The position numbers and the translations under genes are program-made. A stretch of 64,000 nucleotides of DNA from Aphelenchoides besseyi. Its lineage: Eukaryota > Nematoda > Chromadorea > Rhabditida > Aphelenchoididae. The notes beneath the pieces are model-generated. The model saw nothing but the letters and a program-made list of their open reading frames with translations. It was not told the DNA's origin and ran no database searches. The DNA lies in the NCBI GenBank assembly GCA_024699855.1, contig JAMPIQ010000001.1, positions 3,038,001-3,102,000 on the forward strand, written 5' to 3'. This document shows, in pieces, positions 56,672-64,000 of this stretch; positions within the stretch are counted from its first letter, which is position 1, and every line of letters starts with the position of its first letter.

Positions 56672-59600
56672 ATGGTTGTTCTGCGTGTAGTAAGTAGAGT
56701 AGTCAATTAACAGCATTGGACAATATGCGTTTCAGGGCGATCGAATTTGGGTTCCATCGATTAACTCCACTTGTCAGCTTCCGCTTGGCGCCGAAGTACT
56801 CGGTGTCGAAGCAAATGGCAAAGTCACTGTTCGAGATGATGAAAATCAAATCCACGAATTGGACATTGAAACAAGGGTACGACTCATGGACGCAACGACT
56901 GTTCATCCGCCGGACGATTTGATCGAAATTGTTGATCTTCACGATGCTGCAATACTTCGAACTTTGTTTGTTCGATACAACAACAACGACATTTATTCGA
57001 ATGCTGGACGCGTCTTGATTGCTATAAACCCATTTGAAGAACTTCCCATCTACAGCAAAGCATTTGCCTTGTCATATTCCCGACGACGTCTTGGTGAATT
57101 GCCGTCACACATTTTTGCAACCGTCGAAGATGTACAACAGCGAGCAATTAAGCACGAAAAACTTCAGAGTCTGATCTTCACCGGAGAAACTGGCTCTGGA
57201 AAGACAAGAACTGCTCGTTATGCAATCAAGTTCATGACTCAAGATCAAAATGAAATGGCAGTCCAAATTCTGAACGCATTGGACGTGATTCAAGGTCGTC
57301 AACCCCATTTGTTCTTAAAATTACTGATCTGATTTAGCGTTTGGAAATACATGTACTGCTTATAACAAGAATGCATCTCGTTTAAGCGTAAATACGAACA
57401 TTTTCTACGATTCCGACGGTCAAGTTGATGGCGCTCGTTTCAACGCCTATACCCTCGAATCAGGTCGAGCAGTTCGATATGATTTGGGAAACAGCAACTT
57501 TCACGTGTTTTACTCATTTTTGGACAATATTAGCGAACAGGAACAGCTGGAGTTTCAATTAACTAGAAATCCCAACGACTATTTTCTACTGTCGCAAGTA
57601 AGTTCAGAGAATCTCCCACCTGCTCACATCTCTTTAGGGAATAAGTACAAACACGCCTAGTAATGTTGACTCAACGTTATTCAACCTTCGTGAATCCCTC
57701 ACAACATGTCAGTTCTCTGTCGAAGATATACAAGAAGTGACTTCGATTCTCGCCGCTCTTCTTCATTTTGGAAATTTGCGATACAAACAAACCGTTTATG
57801 GTGTTCAAATTTCTGATCAAAAACACATCGATTTGATTGGTCGATTGCTTCGTGTCAATACCAATCTTCTATTCAAGCTACTCACTCAAGAAAGTAAAAC
57901 GATAGCAAACGAGGAAGTCTCCCGTTCTCTTCAACTAACTGAAGCTTTGAATGTTCGAGATTCGTTGATCAAAAACATTTACGGTGGTCTTCTATCAGCT
58001 CTGGTTCAACGTTTAAATATTCAGTTGAATGAGAAATCTTCTATTAATAATAATCGACGACAAGTCTCTGTTGTGGACTCGCGTGGATTCGAGTCTATAC
58101 ATCACAACCGTTTTGATCAACTAGTCGCAAATTTTACCAACGAGGCTTTGCATCATACGTTTGTTCGAAACATAAAGTTAGAACAAGCGCAATACGATTC
58201 GCAGAAAATTGGTTGGATTCCATTGGATTTGGAAGACAACTTTACGGTTGTTGATCTGTTGGGTGCAGAGCGAATCGGTTTACTTCGACTGATTGAAACG
58301 GAAAGCGAAGATGCACAGGTTTGTTTCTAAATTAATAAAAACAAAGGAGTTGTTCATGAATACAACTATCTTGATTTCAGAGTTCTGACTCCTCATTGCT
58401 ACGTCAATTCGATCTTCATCACGGAGAGAATTCAATTGCTTATGCTAAACCGGCTGTGGAGCTATCTCGTGTTTTTGGAATAAGACATTTTGTTGGACCT
58501 GCTATACGGTATACAACCGGTGATTGGGTTGACAACCGTCGGGATTTTCTGGGCGATGCAATCCAACAATTAGGTAGAAAAAGTGACTGCAATGTGTTGC
58601 GTGAAATTGCAAAGTTACCAAACAAAGCGCCGATTGATGAAGTTGATGAGTTGATCAAACGATTGGAAACAACTCAAACGACTTTCGTTCGTTGCATTCG
58701 CCCAAATCGCCAAGCAAAACCGAAGTATTTCGACCGTTCGGTGGTTTTCGATCAGATGCGATCCTTCGATTTGATTGGCACCGTGCGTTTTGAAGCTGCT
58801 GCTTTTCCAGTTTGCAATGATTACACGTCGTTTGTTAATCGATTTCGTGGATTGGTTCCTGGTATTGAGCCATCAAATCGAACGGATTGCGTTCATGCTG
58901 CTGGAACTATTCTCTCTGTAATTCTCGGGGTTGATGCCGACTTTCGATTGGGTAAAACACGTATCTTCATGAAGAATACCGATTTCGTTGCCTTGGAACG
59001 AGTGAGTGAATTCAACTTTCCATTTAATGTTGTATTTAGGAAAGAGAAAAAATGCGTGATTACTATGCGACAACCATTCAGAAGCACACTCGTGGTATTT
59101 TGCAACGTCGGCGATTTGAAATAATGCGGAAATCTACGATTTGCATTCAACGAGCGTGGCGGTCAGCTTATCAACGTTCTCGTTATTCGGAGATTTTAAC
59201 GGGCATCAATCGTCTTCAAGCGACTCTAAGGTTTGACTACATTGAGTAACTGGTACTCAGAATGACATTTCAGAGCTCAACAACTTGTTGTTAACTTGGC
59301 CACTTTACGCCAAAACATCGTTTATTTGCAGGTGAGAAAGAAAATGCAAATGAGCAAAACGCACGATTTTTAGGCGATAGCTCGTGGTCTTCTTTTTAGA
59401 CGTCAAATTGCGGGTTTGGAGACCTTAGCCGAATTCCGCATTGCGATGGCTCCCGATCAAAAGGATGTTGAGGTAGAGACTTGAACAAGAGTACAATCAG
59501 AACTGTTTTCAGGAAGACGAAAACAATACAAGCGAACATCAATTACAAGAAGAGTGTCCATTTGAAAAATACGCTGTTGTTCATTTTGAGGTATCTTTCT

Positions 59601-62600
59601 GTGTTTTTGATTTCTACCCATTTCTTCAGCTCGGAGCAACTTCAATAAACAGTCGACAATCGTTAAGTTCACCACTTTTGCGACACGAAAACGGAGACGA
59701 TCATCGTTCGTCGATTATACTTTCCGTTCAAATTCGTCGATTTATGAGCGATTTAAACGAAAATGCAGATGATACAACTTTGAGTAATGCCCCATCGATC
59801 ATGTCAAATGATAGCGAAACCAATGGTCAACCAACTGCTAATTGGGTAAAAACAGTAACAGGTTAGTTTCGTTCTTCTGCCTGCCAATGGATCAGGTGTC
59901 ATTTTAGAAAAAAGTGACAATCGAAATTGGTTGAAGGAACCAGTCAGTGAAATCGAACTTGTGCAATCAATTGTAGGTCACGGGATATTACGATCAAATC
60001 TGAGGTGCATTTGTGGACCCTTCTTTTTTATTCGTTTGCTTATAGAGACGAGATTTATGCTCAAATACTCTCACAATTAAACGACAACAAACGACAAAGC
60101 AACATCGAACGAGGTTATCTCTTACTCTCAGTTTGTGCTGGTTGCTTTTTGCCGTCTAACGAGCTGCTCAACGTCGTTCGTCAATTCATAAGTCGTGCAA
60201 AATCTAAGGAGTTGGCAGAATTCGTTAAACACCGATTGGATCGTTGTGCATTAAACGGAGTGCGACGACAACCACCGGCTAAAACCGAGTTGGATGCAAT
60301 AAAAAGAACTCGACCATTGAATTCGGAAGTCACTTTGACAAATGGAGAAAGAATACCGATTGAAATCGACTCATCGAAAAGTGCACGAGAGATTTGTATT
60401 CAAGTTTCCAAAGCAGCAAATTTGTCCGATCGTTTTGGTTTCGCGCTGTTTGTGACTATGGAAGACGGTTGGATTGCATCGTTGGGTGCAGGCAACGATT
60501 TGGTATGTGATGCAATAAGTCAGTGTGAACAGCGTTCGAATGCAACTGCACCGGTTTGGCGTCTATTCTTTCGAAAGGCGAGTTGAAAACAACTTTTAAT
60601 CACGTTTGTTTGCATTGCAGGAGATTTTCTCACCGTGGACTGATGCAGATTGCGATCGTCAAACGGTTGAAATCGTTTATTGCCAGATTATTAGGGGCGT
60701 ATATTACGGAGAATTGAAGGCTAATAACGATGAGTTGGCCAGCTTAGCAGCAACACAATTTTACGTACGTCAAAGCGGCCGTCCAACAGTCGACATAGAA
60801 GAATTGGATCAGCACTTGGCATCTTTGCTGCCCGAAACAAAACATAAGTCTCTGGGATCTCCGCTGAAAAACGAGCTATGGCTTCAACGAATTTTGAATA
60901 TACATCGAAAGGTTCTTGTTTTTCTATAAAAGATGTTCATTGTTTTGTTCAGAAGTTTGCCATAGATTGTCCACCAACTGTTGCTGAGGCGCAGAAAGAA
61001 GTTGTCACGTTTGCTGCTTCTCGTTGGCCATTGCATTTCAGCAGGTAATTGAGAGTCCTTACAATTTAAGAACTAGGTTTTAGATTCTTTGAAGTTTTCA
61101 AATTTTCTGGTCCACCGTTGGAAGAGAACGTTGTTGTGTTGGCTGTTAACTCTGAAGGTATTTTTGTTTTGGCAGAAAACACTCCCGATCGAGTTCTATT
61201 GGAATGGAAATACTCGGAGATTGTTGGCATTGTAGCAAAGTTGTAAGTTCGAATTCCAAGCGTTTTATCGAAAATCTTTAGATCCAAATATCAAGGAGCT
61301 GATGCAGTTACGATTTCTATACTCAACGGCGACGAGTTTACTTTCCAATCGGGACATGCTGCTGATATCCGCGACCTGATTGTATTCTTTATCGATGGTC
61401 TTCGTCGACGCTCTCCGTTTCGTTTGTTGAGTGAAACGCCTTCGCGTGTTCACGACTTTTGTGCCGGTGATTTGTTGCGAGCCGTGGAACAAGAACCTTT
61501 AACGTCGAAATCAACTGCTCAATGGATGGAGAATACGAGAACGGGCAAAACCGCGTACATTCCAACTGAAATGATGATACTTATTCCCACAATAAGTTTG
61601 CCGTCAAAAGAACTATTGAAAAAGCTACGACAACGGTTGGATATTGAACGTCCGATGAGTCCCAAGAAAACTGTGGCCAAAAGTCAAAGTGTGGTTCCCG
61701 TATTACGTGAAAATTCGTTGGATTTAGTTCCCATTCGTGAAGCTCATTCTCTTCGCTATTATGCGGCAGAACATTTTCGGCCATCAAATCGTGAACTGTG
61801 GCGGCACGATCCATATCCATTGGATTTTCCACTTCATCATCGTTTGATTGGACAGCCGGAAGTTTGTGAATTAGCGATTACGTCTTTTGTTGCTATTTTA
61901 CGGTTCATGGGCGATTGGCCAACAGTCAAACCGTGTGATTTGGTTGAGTTAACAGACGCAATTTTCGGACCCGCGATCAGATTTGTGAGTTGAACAATCC
62001 ATGAAAATCAACCCTTTTCGTTCACAGGAAGCCCTCCGTGATGAAACGTATTGTCAATTGTTGAAGCAGTTGACAAACAACCCAAACCCGATGAGTGAAG
62101 AGCGAGGTTGGCGTTTATTGTGGTTGACCGTTGGATTATGGCCGCCGAGTAAGAAGTTGCATTTGGAAATCACAAAATTCCTACGCGCTCGTTATTCCGC
62201 ACAAACTGCTGAATGTGTGGAGCGATTGAATCAAACAGTTAGGTTAGTTGGCCGCTTAAATCAGAGGTGAAATGATTCGTTTCAGACTGAACGTACAACG
62301 CAAATGCCCACCACATCGCGTTGAAGTTGAAGCAATAAACTCATTAACCACTCGACTTTTCCATAAAGTCTTTTTACCTAATGGCTCAGAACATGCAGTT
62401 GAAGTAAAAAGCGGAAGTAAAGTCGTGGATTTGTGTGCAGATTTAGGCCAACTACTGGGTTTCAAGTCTACAGATGGATTCAGTCTTTTTGTTAGAGTTG
62501 GCAACAAAGGCAAGTTGATTAAACGTTATAATCGTAAACGAAACGAATTGCAGTTATCAGTATGCCTGAAAATGAGTACTTTTTCGATCAAATTGCTCAA

Positions 62601-63396
62601 ATATCTAAATGGATACAATCGAACTTTGCTGACAAACTGCCCACTACAATGCCATCTTATCAAATTTTGTTCATGCGAAAGCTGTGGATTGATGTAAAAA
62701 CCGGAGAAGACCCTGCAATGGATTCGTTTCATTACCATCAAGAAGTACCGAAAATTCTTAGAGGTTATCATAAAATTGACAAAACAGAAGCTGTTCAATT
62801 GGCTGCGTTGATTCTACGAGCACAAACACGTGATAACAAACAACCACCATGGCAACATTTTCAACAACACATTCTTTACGATCTTGTGCCAAAGAATTTG
62901 GTTAAAACCCAAAGCACAAGTGAATGGAAGAAAGTAAGTTTCACAAGAACGAGAACAACGAAGAGTTTTGTTTAGCAAATTGCTTCTCAATTCAAAATGA
63001 TTGAAAATGAGTCTTCAAATGCAGCCAAACTTCAACTAATGAAGATCATTAGTCAGTGGCCAACTTTCGGTGTTTCGTTCTTCGAAGTCAAACAAACAAG
63101 CGATCCAACAATGCCAACACAAATTCTTTTGGCCATCAGTCAGCGAGGTCTGTCGATTTATAATCGCGAGACAAATGAACAAATTGCACATCATTCTTTT
63201 GATTCGATCATTAACTTTACCTCCGGAAACACTTACTTTCACATTACAAGAAAAGGTGGTCGTTTGTTAGTGGAAACCACACTTGTAAGTTGCCTACTAG
63301 TTAACATACTAATCGATCGAATTCTAGGGCTATAAACTGGACGACTTGCTTGCTTCTTACATTCGTGTATTGCATAATCAAATGACTACCTCTTAA
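56672..63396 (+). CDS. hum-6: Unconventional myosin VII (motor, IQ, MyTH4-FERM, SH3, MyTH4-FERM), 1955 aa
   Basis: Actin-based motor linking membrane and adhesion proteins to actin. Twenty-one exons, all in phase: 56672-56689, 56736-57294, 57338-57597, 57638-58318, 58381-59001, 59040-59230, 59274-59331, 59374-59472, 59513-59590, 59630-59861, 59908-60004, 60046-60577, 60621-60911, 60953-61044, 61084-61242, 61282-61984, 62028-62242, 62286-62509, 62554-62933, 62976-63284, 63328-63396. The start MVVLRVGDRIWV matches myosin VII. Motor about 1-713: P-loop GETGSGKT (about 156), switch I NKNASRLS, switch [10 protein letters not shown], relay end FVRCIRPN. Short IQ region ([15 protein letters not shown]). 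MyTH4-1 has [17 protein letters not shown]-1 ends near [16 protein letters not shown]3 is GDLLRAVEQ...[13 protein letters not shown]; MyTH4-2 is RFMGDWP...[18 protein letters not shown]-2 ends [12 protein letters not shown]. The domain order and end are diagnostic. The motor is strongly diverged. Confidence 0.94.
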
Positions 63397-64000
63397 TTCA
63401 CGTATTATTTCGGTCACTATTACGAATTAAATTATTTTACTGTATTTACCGACAAACATCTTATTGTTTGTCCAGCAGTCGCCTTAGCAAAGTTTTGACA
63501 TCGTATACCGAAGACAAGGTTTTACGTTCGCTATGTGTGTTTTAGTCGATTGATTTTTAGAGGATATTTACAGATGCTGGTAGAATTAAGTACAAAACAT
63601 CAACTTCAAAAAATAGGTTTCTCTTCAGGATGACGACTTCGGGATAAATGGATAGACATGTCAGTCGATAAAACGATGTGATTTGTTTGAAAGTGTCTTA
63701 TCTACCTAATTCAGTAAGGTCTCACAGTCCTAGAGAGTATTCAGACGAGAGACGAAGTTCGGAGAGCGACCGTTTGGTTCGAGGATGTGGAGTGTAAAGT
63801 TATAGAAGTCCCGTCTTCGCTGGATCTATATTAGACTTGCTGAGTGTCGGTTTTGAGCTTCAAATTTGTATTCGAGTTAATTGTCCTTCAAATAACATCT
63901 CTTTCTTGTGCATGATGTCTAGTGAATCAGACATTATATTGAAGTGTGTTGAATACTCATAGATTTTGGAGTTGCACGGACATTTTAGCAATTTCTTCTC
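63397..64000. other. Downstream intergenic DNA
   Basis: Begins with the 3' UTR of the myosin gene; nothing else is recognised. A moderately GC-rich stretch at about 63700-63840 has no identifiable RNA or coding match. Confidence 0.5.

Noticed and set aside
57105..57308. Consideration of class XII (nematode-specific) myosin instead of class VII
   Set aside because: The MyTH4-FERM-SH3-MyTH4-FERM order, the MVVLRVGDRIWV start and the [12 protein letters not shown] end all match class VII; the divergent motor alone does not support class XII.

Overview
The window is eukaryotic nuclear DNA, almost certainly from a nematode. Genes are cut by many very short introns (mostly 38-55 nt). The 3' end of the 18S rRNA has a nematode-style compensated helix 45. 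The 28S gene carries an R4 retrotransposon, an rDNA element described from nematodes, and there is an operon-like gene pair with a probable trans-splice site. I cannot name the genus; the 18S 5' end is unusually divergent, which suggests a fast-evolving lineage.

Layout. 1-2032: 3' half of cytoplasmic alanyl-tRNA synthetase. 2.0-4.2 kb: spacer. 4.2-14.66 kb: one rDNA unit (18S, ITS1, 5.8S, ITS2, 28S) whose 28S gene is interrupted by a 4.2-kb R4 element with a 15-bp target duplication, followed by two tandem hairpins. 14.8-30 kb: accessory stretch with an unknown three-exon gene, two 641-bp MITE copies in opposite orientation, a 1.65-kb mariner-like transposon with introns in its transposase, a decayed R4-like remnant, a small acidic-protein gene, an operon-like pair (single-pass membrane protein plus an unknown lysine-rich protein) and a trypsin-like protease. 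30.3-36.3 kb (minus): ephexin-family RhoGEF with a proline-rich long form and a possible alternative membrane-anchored end. 38.7-40.4 kb (minus): acetyl-CoA hydrolase/transferase. 41.5-46.1 kb: a tiny CxxC gene, a chemoreceptor-like exon and a rhodopsin-type GPCR. 46.8-63.4 kb: a compact metabolic and cytoskeletal block, NT5C2 (+), MCCC1 (-), acyl-CoA thioesterase (+), DHCR24 (-) and myosin VII (+), in alternating convergent and divergent order.

I rebuilt splice structures by hand and checked that exon lengths sum to whole codons. The protease, the transposase, the thioesterase and DHCR24 each need one extra base in or beside a short homopolymer run to stay open. Either there are small assembly errors or some of these are recent pseudogenes. 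I see no clearly new molecular system. The most interesting items are the 24- and 30-nt introns, two GC-AG introns in myosin VII, the degenerate nucleotide site of that myosin, the alternative 3' ends of the ephexin gene, the non-AUG R4 ORF that runs from the rRNA junction, and R4-like debris outside rDNA.
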